Below, piece by piece: positions 46,363 to 58,492 of a stretch of 64,000 nucleotides of DNA. A program made the position numbers and the translations under genes. The stretch's first letter is position 1. Each line of letters begins with the position of its first letter. The notes below the pieces were generated by a model that was not told the DNA's origin, made no database searches, and saw only the letters and a list, made by a program, of their open reading frames with translations. The DNA is from Ilex aquifolium (lineage: Eukaryota; Streptophyta; Magnoliopsida; Aquifoliales; Aquifoliaceae): positions 9,248,551 to 9,312,550 of the forward strand of contig OX637391.1 in assembly GCA_951799425.1 (NCBI GenBank). Reading direction: 5' to 3'.

Positions 46363-48305
46363 TGACTTGATCCGAAATGTGTACACCCAAGTGCAGGCGG
46401 TCAAGTTGTAGTAATAATCCGGTTTGAGTTCGGAGTCGAATCCACAGGGAACTCTTGTTGGTATTTTTGAGATAAGCAGTGGTGGAGACCTATTGATTGT
46501 AACCCTTGAGATTTGTTGTGAAGTGTGAGATTTCCTGGACAAAATATAAGATTCTTTCCAAGAGAATTTTCTTAACAAAATATGAGATAAGCTCTAATGA
46601 AAAAGAGTCACTCTTTAGTTCAAGGATCTGAACATGTGGTTAATTATCCGGTTTGTTATACTTGTGCTTGGTAACTCAATTAACTCTCGTGTCAACAGCA
46701 AGTTAATCGGAAGATAAAGATGGACTGTGAGAATTAAGAACATGATTCCGATGTCTTTCTAGAAGTTTACAAGAATTGTCTGTGCCGAGATTTAACCCGT
46801 CTATAAACAAGCAAGTGTTTCTACAAGACATCCAATCATGACATTAATATTTCATTCTTTAAGTGAAGCACAATAATGGGGAGGATTGAAGGGTAGTCAT
46901 GAAGATCTAGCCGGGGTACTTGCCTTGAACCGATGAGCCTTTCAATGCAAGAGTCATCCGTGTCATAGAAAGAGCCCACGGTTATACAAAGTACCTTAGC
47001 TTTGCTAGATGCAATCAATCATCTAATAAGCAAGGAGAAATAAACGTTAAGCATAAGAACAATGCACAAATATAATTTCCGGATAATTTATACATGTCCT
47101 TCTCCTCTTACTAAAGAGTGAATGAGAAACTACTCACTCTCATGGCTTTGGTAAAGCTAGAAAAGTGAGTGATGCTCATGTCTCCAAGTATAGGACTTAC
47201 AAATTGAAATAACAATAAACAAGGAGCCAATCTTTTACAAAGAATGAGTGAATCACGTTCCACCCTTCACGGCTTTGGTAAAGCTCTAGAAAAGTGGAAG
47301 AGTTTCACTCCTCTAAGAAAGAAGGAAGCTCAAGCAATGGAAGTGAAATGCATAAACAATATAAGTAGAAGAAAGCTAGTCACATTTGGAGGGTGGCTTC
47401 CTCAACCAAGAAATGGAGGGTTGCTTCCTCAACCAAAAGATGAACTAACTCCCTTGATACATGTAAATGAAAGCATAAGCATAAGACTAATTTTATAACA
47501 AACTAAGAGATGTTGGACTAAAGCCAAACCAATCTCTAGAACAACTACTTCATACAAGGAAATATAAGATTACTCTACAACAATATTGGTGGGAGTCTAA
47601 GCCTCCATCAACCTCTCTACTCCCCTCCTTTAAGCTCTCCAACAATGGGAGTATTTATAGGCAAGAGGGGGAGACAAGAGGGGGTGAATGAATAGTGTAT
47701 GCCGCCCAAGTCCAAGTGAAAAGCCAACAACTTTGCAGGCAGTCTGTGGAGAACGTTCGAACGTGAGTTGGCGTTCGAACGTTGCATCTATTTTTGCTTT
47801 ATGGGCGTTCGAACGTTATCTGTCGTTCGAACATTTCTTCTGTCATTGTTGTATGGGCGTTCGAACGCCAGATGTGGTCTGACCTTCTCACTCAAGTGGC
47901 TTGTGGTCTTCTGTGAAGTTCATTTCCACACTCTATGCAGTAGTCTGGTCTTCAATCAACTCAAGTGCACGTTCGAATGTGAGTTGGCGTTCGAACGTGG
48001 TACTCAAGTGCATCAGAACTTCAGAGTCTTCTTTCTTGGCTGCAACACGCCTTCTCTCAGTAGTCTGGTTTGCTTCATAGTGCAAGTGGACGTTCGAACG
48101 TGAGTTGGCGTTCGAACGTTCTTGGTGTGCTCCAAGCTTCGCCAATTTTGTTCCCTAATGTGCTGGTGTTACACTCAAGTGTCATACTTATTGTTCTTTG
48201 AGTCCTTGTTCACTTAAAGACCTGAAATGACATCACTTAAACTCCATCAAAGTACAATTAGTCTTTAAAATGGCATAGTAAAATGCTAATTTTAAGTACT
48301 AATCA
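46363..48305 (-). repeat. Solo LTR of an Athila-related element, nested
   Basis: Plus-strand ends TGACTTGATC and TACTAATCA, 1943 bp, flanked by CATGG on both sides (46358-46362 and 48306-48310). Its first about 700 bases match the 5' LTR at 52378-53878 (shared TGTACACCCAAGTGCAGGCG). It is longer than that LTR because of a block of TTCGAA palindromes (47752-48122). It lies inside the RNase H part of the host fossil, so it is younger than it. Confidence 0.88.
47752..48122. repeat. Cluster of GCGTTCGAACG palindromes
   Basis: Eight exact TTCGAA sites, most within (A/G)CGTTCGAACG(T/C), plus one variant, in 370 bases. Several are paired by the spacer TGAGTTGG. Located inside the solo LTR and absent from the matching LTR at 52378-53878. 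Confidence 0.85.
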
Positions 48306-51300
48306 CATGGTCAGTGAATACAGTAACAGAAAAACCAACAAGATAAGAACGGAATTTTTTCAGAGCAAAAACTACAGCAAGCAATTCTTTTTCAGTTGTT
48401 GAATAATTTATTTGAGTATCATTCAAAGTTTTGTTTGCATAGTAAATCACATGAGCTTTCTTATCTTTTCTTTGTCCCAACACATCACCTACAGCATAAT
48501 CATTTGCATCACACATCAATTCAAATGGAAGAGTCCAGTCAGGGGGTTGCATTATTGGAGCAGAAATTAACATGCCTTTAAGCTTGTCAAAAGCTTTCTG
48601 GCATGCTTCATTCCACACAAAAATTACATCCTGACTCAGAAGATGACAAATGGGTTTGGCTATGGTACTGAAATCTTTTATGAATCTCCTGTAAAAACCT
48701 GCATGTCTTAAGAATGATCGTATGTCCTTTACAGTCTTAGGGGTGGGCAAATTTTCAATCAGATCTATTTTTGTCTTGTCAACTTTCATGCCCTCAGACG
48801 ATACAATGTGACCAAGGACAATGCCTTGTGTTACCATGAAATGATATTTTTCCCAATTGAGCACTAGGTTGGCTTCCTTACACCTTATCAACACTTTCTC
48901 TAGATTAGTCAGACATAAATCAAAGGAATCACCATATACAGAGAAGTCATCCATGAATACTTCCAAAATATTTTCAACCATGTCACTGAACAAGCTTAGT
49001 ATGCATCTTTGGAATGTTGCAGGAGCGTTACAAAGTCCAAATGACATACTTTTAAATGCAAAGGTGCGAAAGGGGCATGTGAAGGTTGTTTTCTTCTGAT
49101 CATCTAGTGCTATCTCAATTTGGTTGTACCCAGAATACCCATCTAGGAAACAGTAGAATGCATGTCCTGCAATTCTCTCTAGGACTTGGTCAAGAAATGG
49201 AAGAGGAAAATGATCTTTTCTAGTGACCAAATTGAGTTTTCGATAGTCTATGCACATCCGTCATCCTGTGACAGCTCGAGTTGGTACTAGTTCATTGGCA
49301 TCATTCTTGACCACTGTGACTCTAGATTTCTTTGGCACAACTTGGGTTGGACTAACCCACTTGCTGTCTGAGATGGGGAAAATTATCCCTGCATCTAACA
49401 GCTTAAGCACCTCAGTTTTCACAACTTCCTTCATATGAGGGTTCAGTCGTCGCTGCATTTGACGAGAGGGTTTTGAATCATCTTCAAGGTATATAGCATG
49501 ATTGCATATTAACCGGCTTATACCTTTCAAGTTAGCGATGGTCCACCCAATGGTGCTTTTATGGAGTTTGAGCACTTCAATCAGCTTAGACTCTTGCAAG
49601 TTCGTAAGCTTAGATGAAATCACCACTGGGTATGACTCATCCTTTCCCAAAAATGCATATTTGAGGTCAGATGGAAGTGTCTTTAGGTCAGGCTTTGGTG
49701 GCTTGACACTTGATGATAGTGGCTTTGTGCCACTTGATGGAAGTTCCTCGAATTTGGGTGCCCATGTCTCAACAGCATGAGTAGGGCAACTTTGTGGATT
49801 TGGGCCATCATCTGTTGACTCAGATGTGCTGGGTTCCAACTGATATGATTTAGCAGAGGGTTCAACAAAAATATCGTTCACATGTTCATGAACCAGTGAC
49901 TCGATGAAATTTATTTCTCTCTCTTCTTTGTCCTCTCTTGGGTGTTTGGCAATATTGAAAATATTCAGCTCAAGAGTCATGTTCCCAAAATTTAATTTGA
50001 TAACCCCATTCCTGTAATTGATCATAGCATTGGAGGTTGCTAGGAAGGGTCGACCAAGAATAACGGAAATTTGGTTTTCTGAATGCGATGTTGGCTGAGT
50101 ATCCAAAACAATGAAGTCAACAGGAAAGACAAAGTTGTCCACTTGGACAAGTACATCTTCAACAATGCCCCTAGGGATTTTTACAGATCTGTCTGCCATT
50201 TGGAGTGTGACACGAGTGGGCTTTAGTTCACCCAGCCCCAATTGTTGGTAAACAGAGAACGGGATCAGATTGACACTGGCTCCAAGGTCTAACAGTGCAT
50301 GTTCTATTCTGAAATTTCCAATGACACACGACACTATTGGACACCCAGGGTCCTTGTATTTTGGAGGGGTTTTATGTTGAAGCAGGGCACTGGCTTGTTC
50401 CGTCAAGAAGGCTCTTTTTTGGACATTTTGGTTTCTCTTGATTGTGCACAAGTCTTTCAGAAAATTGGCATAAGAAGGAACCTGTTTGATTGCATCCAGA
50501 AGAGGGATGTTGATCTTTACTTACTTAAAAAGCTCGTAAATTTCCGGCTGGTTGTTTAACTTCTGTACCTTTTTGAGTTTATGAGGAAAAGGAGCAGGAA
50601 TAGGGCATGAATGTTCTTTTTCCTTTGATGGTTCTGGCTCTTTTTCGATCACAGGCTCAAGTTTAATTGGTTCAGTGCATGGGATTGACTCAGGTGTTGG
50701 CTTCGGGATCAGCATGTTTCTGATTGTTTTATCAATCACCTTGCCACTTCTTAGTGTAGTGATGACTTGTTGGGCTTGGTCTTGTGGGGTTTCCATGAAT
50801 GAAGAATTTTCCACTTGGAATTGTCCTTGTGGAGGTCTTGGTTGGGCAAGAAACTTGCCCTTCTCATGTGTGCTCATGGATTGGGTCAATTTTTGGATGT
50901 GGCTTTTGATATCCTCAAAACACTGGGTGATCTATGCTTTGAAATCAGTGAAAGCTTATGTGGAATGGGTGTTGTAGTTCATTTGGATTTGCATGAACTG
51001 GTTCAGTGTATCCTCAAGGCTCCTTTTGTGTGGTGGTTGGTATGATTGATATGCGGGAGGCCCTTGAGGTGGTGGTTGTGGACCTTGTGGTTGATTCATG
51101 GGAGTTGGTTGTGTGTTCCTCCAACTAAAGTTCGGGTGATTTCGCCACCCTGGATTGTATGTTTCAGAATATGGGTTGGAGTAAGGCTTGTTGAAGTTGA
51201 AAATTGCATTTGTTTGTTCCAACAAGACCTCTTTGAATGCTGGAATGGTAGGACACTCCCCAGTAGGGTGTCCTGTCAGTGCACAGATCCCACACACTTG

Positions 51301-52351
51301 TTCTATGGGATGACCAGTGTTAACTTGATGTACCTTTTTCATCTCTAAAGCTTCAAGCTTTCGAGACAAGGTGGTCATTTTTGCTCTTAGGTCATCATCT
51401 TCTTTCAAGACATACTTTCCTCCTTGGGAAGGAGATGGTCTGGCTTCAACAGTGGTAGGGGAGGCTGAGTCCCTACATCTGAGAACTATCAGATATGGTG
51501 TCAAAAAAATCGAATGCCTCTTCTGGACTTTTTCCCATAAATTCTCCTTGGGCCATCATTTCGACGAATTGACGTAGTCTAGAGGGCAAGGAGTCATAGA
51601 AAAATCCTACCAAAGTCCAATTCTCAAAAGCATGGTGTGGGCAGGATTGGAGAAGATCTTTGAATCTCTCCCAACTTTGGTAAAAGGTTTCTCCTTCTTT
51701 GACCAAAAAATTCATGATCTTTCTTTTGAGTGCATTAGTGCGGTGTAGAGGAAAATTTTTTTTGAAAAATTCATTCTGTAATGCCTGCCAGTCAGGTATT
51801 GTAAGAGCTTTTAAAGAACTTAGCCATTGTTTAGCTTTGTCCCTTAAAGAGAAAGGAAAAAGTTTCATCTTGGCTAGTTCAGAATTGTCTTGAAATGTTT
51901 CACATACTTTCTCAAAAATTTTTATATGCAGATATGGATTTTCTGCATCCAATCCATGAAAAACAAGTAACAGCTGCACTGTCCCCGGCTTTACAGTAAA
52001 AAGGAGAGTATTTTCAGGGAATACAAAACAAGATGGGACACTATTTCTTGTGGGATTTAGGTAATCCCGCAAAGTTCGAATGTTAGGTACTTCCATCTCT
52101 CTCATAGGGACTTCTCCGTTTCTTTCATTATTTGCCATATTTCCCTCACAGAAGTCTGCTACTGATCTAGGTGAATTTGGTTCAGGCTGATTCACAGACT
52201 CAAACGATTCTGCTGGCAAATTCTGATAGTGAGGAGTGCCCCCAGACATAAGAATAAAGAAAATAAAACAAAATAAAATTATTCACAGTAAACCAAAGAA
52301 TATACAAAAAAGAAAGGTATTTTTACTTTTTACCTTCAAAAACTTTTTATG

Positions 52352-52371
52352 GCTCCCCGGCAACGGCGCCA
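52352..52371 (-). other. Primer binding site of the Athila-type fossil
   Basis: Minus strand TGGCGCCGTTGCCGGGGAGC, the tRNA-Asp-type site usual for Athila elements, six bases from the inner end of the LTR at 52378. Confidence 0.8.
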
Positions 52372-52377
52372 AAAACT

Positions 52378-53878
52378 TGACTTGATCTGAAATGTGTACA
52401 CCCAAGTGCAGGCGGTCAAGCTGTAGTAATAATCCGGTTTGAGTCCGGAGTCGAATCCACATGGAGCTGTTGTTAGTGTTTCAAAGTAAGCAATGGTGGA
52501 GACCAGTTGGTTGTGTCCTTTGAGATTTGAAATTGTGGTGTTCAGGATTCTTTCTGGACAGAATATAAAATTCTTTCCAAGAGAGTTTTCTAAACAAAAT
52601 GTGAGATAAGCTTTAATATAAAAGAGTCCCTCTTTAGTTCAAGACTTTGGACATGTAGTTAATTATCCGATTTATTATAATTGGGCTTGATAACTCAATT
52701 AACCCTCGTGTCAACGGCAGGTTAATCGGAAGATAAAGGTGGATTGTGAGAATTAAGAACATGATTCCGATGTATTCCTAGAAGTTTACAAAAATTGCCT
52801 ATGCCGAGACTTAACCCGTCTACAAACAAGCAAGTGTTTCTACAAGACCTCCAATCATGACATTAATGCTCCTAGTCCATTCTTTAATTGAAGCACGATA
52901 ATGGTTAAGATTGAAGGGTAGTCATGAAGATCTAGTCGGGGTACTTGCCTTGAATCGATGAGTCTTTCTATGCAAGAGTTATCTATGTTATAGAAAGAAC
53001 TCCTGAATATACAAAGTATCATAGTTTTGCTAGATGCAATCAATCATTCAATAAGCAATGGGAATATAAAGCATTAAGCATAATCGAAAATGCAAAGATA
53101 TAACTTCCGGATAATTTATACACGTCCATCACCTCTCACTGAAGAGTGAATGAGAAATTACTCACTCTTCATGGTTTTGGTAAAGTTAGAAAAGTGAGTG
53201 ATGCTCATTCCTCCAAGTAGAGAAGTTACAAGATAAGGTACAATAAACAAGGAGCCAATCTTCGACAAAGAATGAGTGAATCACGTTCCACCCTTCACAG
53301 CTTTGGCGAAGCGCTAAAAAAGTGGAAGAGTTTCACTCCTCTAAAGGAAGAAAGAAGCTCAAGCATTGGAAGTGAAAGAAACACATATTAAAAATAGAAG
53401 AAAAGTAGTCCCTTTTGGAGGGTGATCCACAACCAAAAGTAATCTATCTTTCTTCTAGACATGAAATTAAAAGAGACAAATTAAAACAAAGCAATTACTT
53501 TTTGAGGGTTTTCCACAACCAAAAACATCTATCTCTTACAAGCTCCAATGGGTGGTATTTATAGGCAACCAAAAGATGTCATTTACAAGCCCCAAGAAGA
53601 TCTTGAATTACACTTTGATTCCCCTTTGTTTTGCTTTAATAATTGGCACCATATAGTTTGTAGCTTTGATAATTGGCTCCCCAGTAATTTGTAGCTTTGA
53701 CACAATTGGCTCCCCAGTAATTTTGACGCACAAAACCTTGAAAAGAACAACAATTAATAAATTATTCATAATTCACACACTAACCCTAATTTGACTTATT
53801 TTGACTAGTTTAACTTTGTTTTACTAACACAATTGACCTATTAACTTAATTAAATTATGCATTAATTAGGGTTAATCA
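52378..53878 (-). repeat. 5' LTR of the Athila-type fossil
   Basis: Plus-strand ends TGACTTGATCTG and GGTTAATCA, 1501 bp. It shares its first about 700 bases with the solo LTR at 46363-48305 and lies next to the primer site. Confidence 0.8.
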
Positions 53879-54960
53879 GTAACATACTCCACAAAGACAG
53901 TAACATGGTCACTAAAAAAATAGTAACATGCTTACAAAAATGGTAACATGATAAAAAAGTAATAACAATTAGGGATTTAATTCTGTCAAAGTGGGCATTA
54001 ACCTTGTAACCAAGATTCAAGAGAATTCATACATTAGTACTAAATTAAATTGTTATAAATTTCGGTTTTGTTGGTTTTTTTGTTGCACAAGACAATCAAG
54101 TATTCATTGGTTGTGTTACGGTGAAAAAAGTTCATGTTATTATACGTGAACCAAAAAATGAAGTTCAAAATTTTAATGTCTTTATGTTCACAATTGGTGT
54201 TGAGTGTCGTAATTCAACTGTCGATTGTGTGTTACTATCCATCATTTTGTAAATTTTTAATTTGTGAATCGTATTTTCACTAAAATCATTCGAAAATTGA
54301 TGTTACTGTAAAAAAAATTATTGTCTTGTATTTTGTAAAATTAGATGTGTTATTGAGCACAAAGCTTTGATGTTACTGTGAATATTAAAGTGTATGTTAC
54401 ATAATATACGTCTCAAGGTTTGCAATTGTATGTTAAAATTCACTATAGTAACATTAGTGTCAGTATAGTAACATGATTGTACTAGTAACACGATCATAAT
54501 TGTAACTTCAATCATATACTAACATGAATGTTACTATATATTAACATTCGTGTTACTGAACTCTGTTGGTATTGTTCAGCCTCCCTATATTATGCATTAT
54601 TGTTGTTAAGGAAATTTTGTGATCTGATTTTGACTTAATAGACCAACAATTTATTCGTACATTAAGCTTCTCATATATAACTATCAGAATATATAATTTC
54701 CATATAAAACTTCTGTTAATTATCATAATTTTTGATAAATGATTTTCATATATAACTCAATCAAGAGTTTCCATATATACTTCAATGATCTAACCTATGT
54801 AACTTTTCATAACTGGGCAAAACTAACACCGTTAGGGGTAATTTTGAAATTTAAAAAATAAATGGACTTAAGTACCTACATATAAGTTTAAATATGGACT
54901 TACCCTCAAATAAATATATTTTCAGGACTCAAGTCATTATAAGTCCATCTAAAGAAGACT
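53879..54960. other. AT-rich spacer with repeated GTAACATG / TGTTACT words
   Basis: No gene. GTAACATG-type words cluster at 53880-53950 and reappear as TGTTACTxxAACAT at 54360-54560, in direct and inverted senses, which may be a decayed foldback element. Confidence 0.45.
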
Positions 54961-54979
54961 CTCTCTCATTTTTCACTTT

Positions 54980-55340
54980 TTAATAAGTTGAAGCAGGTGG
55001 GCTCAGTTAAGGTATATCAGGCTGAGTTCATGAAGCTTTTAAGTAGAGTTGGGCAGCTTGATGTGGACCAGCAAATTGGAGTGTTTATAAGTGGGCTTAA
55101 AAAGAGAACCTAAGAATTGATGTGCTGACTATAGGGCTAACTAACATTATCTGCAGCTATAGGCCTTGTTAGGCTTTATGAGGCCCACAACATTATCTAC
55201 AGCTATAGGCCTTGTTAGGCTTTATGAGGCCCGCAACCTTGACTTAAGGAGACCCACGATGGATCCAAGAAGGAAGTTCAGTACCCACACAGGCAACGTC
55301 ATCGTATGCCAGGAACTCCACCGCTGCCATCGTCAACCCT
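54980..55340 (+). mobile_element. Ty3/gypsy gag scrap
   Basis: Plus-strand reading QVGSVKVYQAEFMKLLSRVG and VDQQIGVFISGLKK matches the retrotransposon gag domain. A 47-bp stretch (TATAGGCCTTGTTAGGC and flanks) is tandemly repeated at about 55145-55240. Broken, with no other parts nearby. Confidence 0.65.
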
Positions 55341-55394
55341 CTCGCGACCCAAGGCACCGATAATCAAAAGGCTAAGTCGCTGTGAACTGAAGGA

Positions 55395-55595
55395 GAGGCG
55401 TGAGCAAATGTATGTTGATAATTGTGATAAATTTGTGGGTCTCACGTTGTATATATTACTTACTAAATACGGGTATTGATAAAAAAAATACAGGTATTGA
55501 TAGAATTCAATATACAGAAAGGTGAGGGTTGGATTTGGAAGGATTTAAAACAAATCCAATCCCTCACCCCAAAACCATCCAAACATGTCGTCGTA
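55395..55595. mobile_element. MITE remnant next to a UGT pseudogene
   Basis: Shares GTGGGTCTCAC..TGTATATATTAC, GGGTTGGATTTGGAAGG and CCATCCAAACA with the MITE at 9935-10411. It ends about 20 bases before the UGT similarity starts. Confidence 0.5.
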
Positions 55596-55615
55596 TTGAA
55601 CTGTTGATTCGTTAC

Positions 55616-56288
55616 CTCGAGCCCATAGAAGCTGTTAAAGATGGTGCCATAGCTTTTCAATTCAGCTTCTTTAACAAGCCTCATAAACTCAGAAAAATGA
55701 TCTTGGAATTTTTCGTAGTCCGTGATCTGATGCTTCGTCATCTCTATCTTATGTGCCAAACTTGGTAGCACGAAAGTCTGTCTGACTCCACACTTTGGTG
55801 AGGCCTATGCTGTTCGACGCTATGCTCTGCACAAAAGGCAAAGTAGCTAGAAACATGGGACAGGAATCTTGGAATCCCAAGTTGTGTGGCTACTTTTACC
55901 GTCCATGGGTAGGACATGTCCGAGACGAAACAGTCTGGTTTGCTGTCGAAAAGTATTTGCTCAAATGGCTGTTGAAGCATAGCAATGGCACCATAAAGTT
56001 TATCGAGCATGTCTGGTGAAGTGACGGTGTTTAATTTTTCGATTCCCACAGGGAGACCGAATTCGGCATGAGTGAATTGGACGACATGGATACTTATGTT
56101 GTGGCCAGAGTTTCTTCTGTCGTGATCAATGGATTTTTGGAAGAGGAGGGCATTGTAGGGGGTGATGACTATTGTGACAGTAACGGTGTGAGCTGCAAAT
56201 AGTCTTGCTGCTTCGACCATTGGATCATGTGGCCTGAGGCCAAGAATGGAAGAAAGATGATGTTGAGTTGATCGCCCTCAAACCCCAT
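55616..56288 (-). pseudogene. UGT73-type glycosyltransferase, 5' half pseudogene
   Basis: Starts at ATG 56286-56288 (MGFEGDQLNIIFLPFLASGH). A one-base loss near 56221 (ATTGGATC against ATGGGGATC) shifts the frame; the correct frame then reads MVEAARLFAAHTVTV to HQSVESD. A four-base loss near 55783 shifts it again before FVLP-like text, and the last part reads LAHKIEMTKHQITDYEKF to NSFYGLE. Sequence stops at 55616, close to a MITE remnant, so the linker and donor-binding domain are missing. It has the catalytic His region (SGHMI) and CFVSDMSYPW. The copy at 56366-57210 points the other way from a shared upstream stretch. Confidence 0.92.
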
Positions 56289-56365
56289 GGTGATCGCTCA
56301 ATCTTGAAAAAATGATTTGCAGATGCAAATGCCAGGAGATGTTTATCTTTTCTTAGGAGCCCATT

Positions 56366-57210
56366 GCCCCTACAATGCCCTCTCTTCAAAAAATCCATTG
56401 ATCATGACAGAAGAAACTCTGGTCACAAGATAAGCATTCGTTGAATTCCCTCATGCTGAGGTCGGTCTCCCTATCGGGATGGAAAACTTCCACACCGCCA
56501 CTTCATGGGACATGGCCGCTAAACTTTATGGAGCCATTGCTATGCTTCAAAAGCTAATTGAGCAGATACTTTTGGAGCGCAAACTAGACTGCATCGTCAC
56601 GGACACCTACTACCCATGGATTGTAAAGGTTGCCGGATAGCTTGGGATTCCTAGATTCGTGTTCAATAGTTCAAGTTACTTTGCTAATTGTGCAGAGCAT
56701 AGCGTCGAACAAAATAGGCCACATCAGAGGGTGGAGTCGGATACGGAGACTTTCGTGCTACCATGGTTGCCGCATAAGATAGAGATGACGAAACTTCAGA
56801 TAATGGACTACGAAAAAGGTGCCGATGGATTTTCACAATACAAAAGGGTTAGGAATGAATCTGAAATGAAAACCAGTGGTGTTATCTTTAACAGCTTCCA
56901 TGAGCTCGAGCAAGATTATGAGGAATACTGCAAGACAGTCGTGGGTGTGAAAACATGGAGCATAGGACCCGTTTCGTTGGTTGTGCATAGAGATGCCAAG
57001 GATAAGGCACAGAGAGCTAACAGACCTGTAATTCTTCAATTACACGAGTGCATAACATGGCTAAATTCCAAAGAACACAACTTGGTATTGTATTGTATGT
57101 TAGTTCCGGTTACTTTACAGAATTCCCTACTGCCCAACTCCTTGAGATAGCCGTCGGATTGGGAGCGTCCGACCAATAATTCATATGGGTGGGGTAGTTC
57201 GAAATTGAAA
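56366..57210 (+). pseudogene. UGT73-type glycosyltransferase, middle part, inverted pseudogene
   Basis: Plus strand, covering residues about 43-320 of the family (from YNALLF-like text to IWVG). It keeps CIVTDTYYPW, FNSSSYFANCAEHSVEQNRP, MTKLQIMDYEKG, IFNSFHELEQDYEEY and CITWLNSKEHN. The first 42 residues and the PSPG box are missing. It has in-frame stops near 56443 and at 56638-56640 (GAG in the family becomes TAG-type: AG*LGIP), and a five-base repeat (TTGTA) near 57092 shifts the frame after NLVLY. It is closer in text to the intact gene (FNSSSYF) than to the copies at 8303 and 17212 (FHVSSYF), so it stems from another branch of the cluster. Confidence 0.9.
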
Positions 57211-57348
57211 GAGAGAGAAAGATAAAGATCAAAGGCTGCCAGAGAATCCTTTGTTTCTCTGCAATCCTTTCATATGGAATATCAATGAAAGTTTTTATTC
57301 AGAATATCATAGCCAATGACTCAGCTAACCTTCATAATTAAATAAGAG

Positions 57349-57512
57349 CAATGCTATAGGGACCTTATTTAAGGACCTAATGATGTAGTTTCAATGTAAT
57401 CATTGGATTAATTGGGAGTTCCAATGTTATATGGAGCCCATAACCAATCCAATAGTTATACATCATTAGGTCATTAAATAAGGTCCCCAAATTAGATTCA
57501 AATAGCATTTCC
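57349..57512. mobile_element. Small foldback MITE
   Basis: About 165 bp with long imperfect inverted ends: AATGCTATAGGGACCTTATT and its complement in AAATAAGGTCCCC..AATAGCATT, continuing into GGACCTAATGATGTA / TACATCATTAGGTC. No coding capacity. A likely relative lies at 60265-60455. Confidence 0.7.
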
Positions 57513-57514
57513 CA

Positions 57515-58490
57515 TTAAATATTGTTATTGTATATATAGGTAGATCGATCAGATTGTGAAAGACCTATTTATTAGATAATTCATGGATAAAGTTAAAGAG
57601 TGTGAATTATACAAGTTACTAATAACATTAATTAAATAAAGTAAGGACTCAAGTCTATAGAGATGGCCTATTTTTTTTTATCTATTTACATTGATTTTTT
57701 TAATTTTTTTTTTTTTAATATCAAGTAGAATACAATTTCTTATTTCTAAGTAAAATGCCCTAAAAAAAGGAAAAAGTAAAAATTGTGGTCGGGAAGGTTA
57801 CGTTTGGAATTTCATACAAATATTGAATGTTGGGAATTTCATACAAATATTGAACAAACTATCCACTCTCAATCACAATTAGTCAATAGTATTGAACAAA
57901 AAGAGGTGACGCATTCTTAATTTTTACTTTCCAGAGAAAAAATTATGTTGGGCGAAACGAATGATCGTTATGGTGTTGAAATGCACTTTTCAATATAGTA
58001 CTTCCACTTTTAAACTATTAAAAATGTGTCACATAAATGGTTAATAGACTCACACTAATTTAGGATACAAAATTTAATAAATAATTTAATTAGCATTGCA
58101 TTTCTCCACACAATTTCTTTATCCCTCCTAGTCTCTCTTCTTCTGCCTCTTCGACTACCACACGGTCACGCATCTATTGCAGACCACCACTAATAACCAA
58201 ACCCATCACCCTGTCAGTCCCTTTGGTAGGGATTGAGATTAAAAAATTATTATTTATATATTTTTAAATTTTTTTAGTATATTTTATGGTGCTTACCGTA
58301 TATATTTTATGTTTAATCTATTATTTTTTTATTCTATCAATTAGTATAAACAAATACTAAAAGAGTGAGTTAATTATTTGTATATAGAAATAAAATTATC
58401 ATACATCGAAAACTCATCAAAATTAATTGTAACTAAAATAAAAATCATTGAAATTCATTGAATTATCTTTCAAGAAGAAAAGGAGGACTT
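57515..58490. other. AT-rich spacer downstream of the intact UGT, no gene seen
   Basis: Long T and A tracts and no recognised frame or element. It should contain the 3' untranslated region of the minus-strand UGT next to 58493. Confidence 0.5.
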
Positions 58491-58492
58491 AT

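Larger units (their letters stand above)
43690..53878 (-). mobile_element. Ty3/gypsy Athila-type fossil with 5' LTR, interrupted by a solo LTR
   Basis: Minus strand, right to left: 5' LTR 52378-53878, tRNA-Asp-type primer site, gag (51473-52249, FHGLDAENPYLH and LRDKAKQWL), a CX2CX4HX4C knuckle (CGICALTGHPTGEC, about 51260), protease (LLDLGASVNLIPF, about 50270), reverse transcriptase (CIDYRKLN to FMDDFSVY, about 48940-49255), RNase H (about 48310-48560), integrase (MVADHLSRL to [16 protein letters not shown], about 44800-46245), and a downstream frame with CKQCGRVFHEKRYNQC (43702-44112) of unknown role. A related solo LTR sits inside RNase H (46363-48305). Broken in several places besides that insertion. 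The 3' LTR is not recognised, and the left edge is uncertain. Confidence 0.88.
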
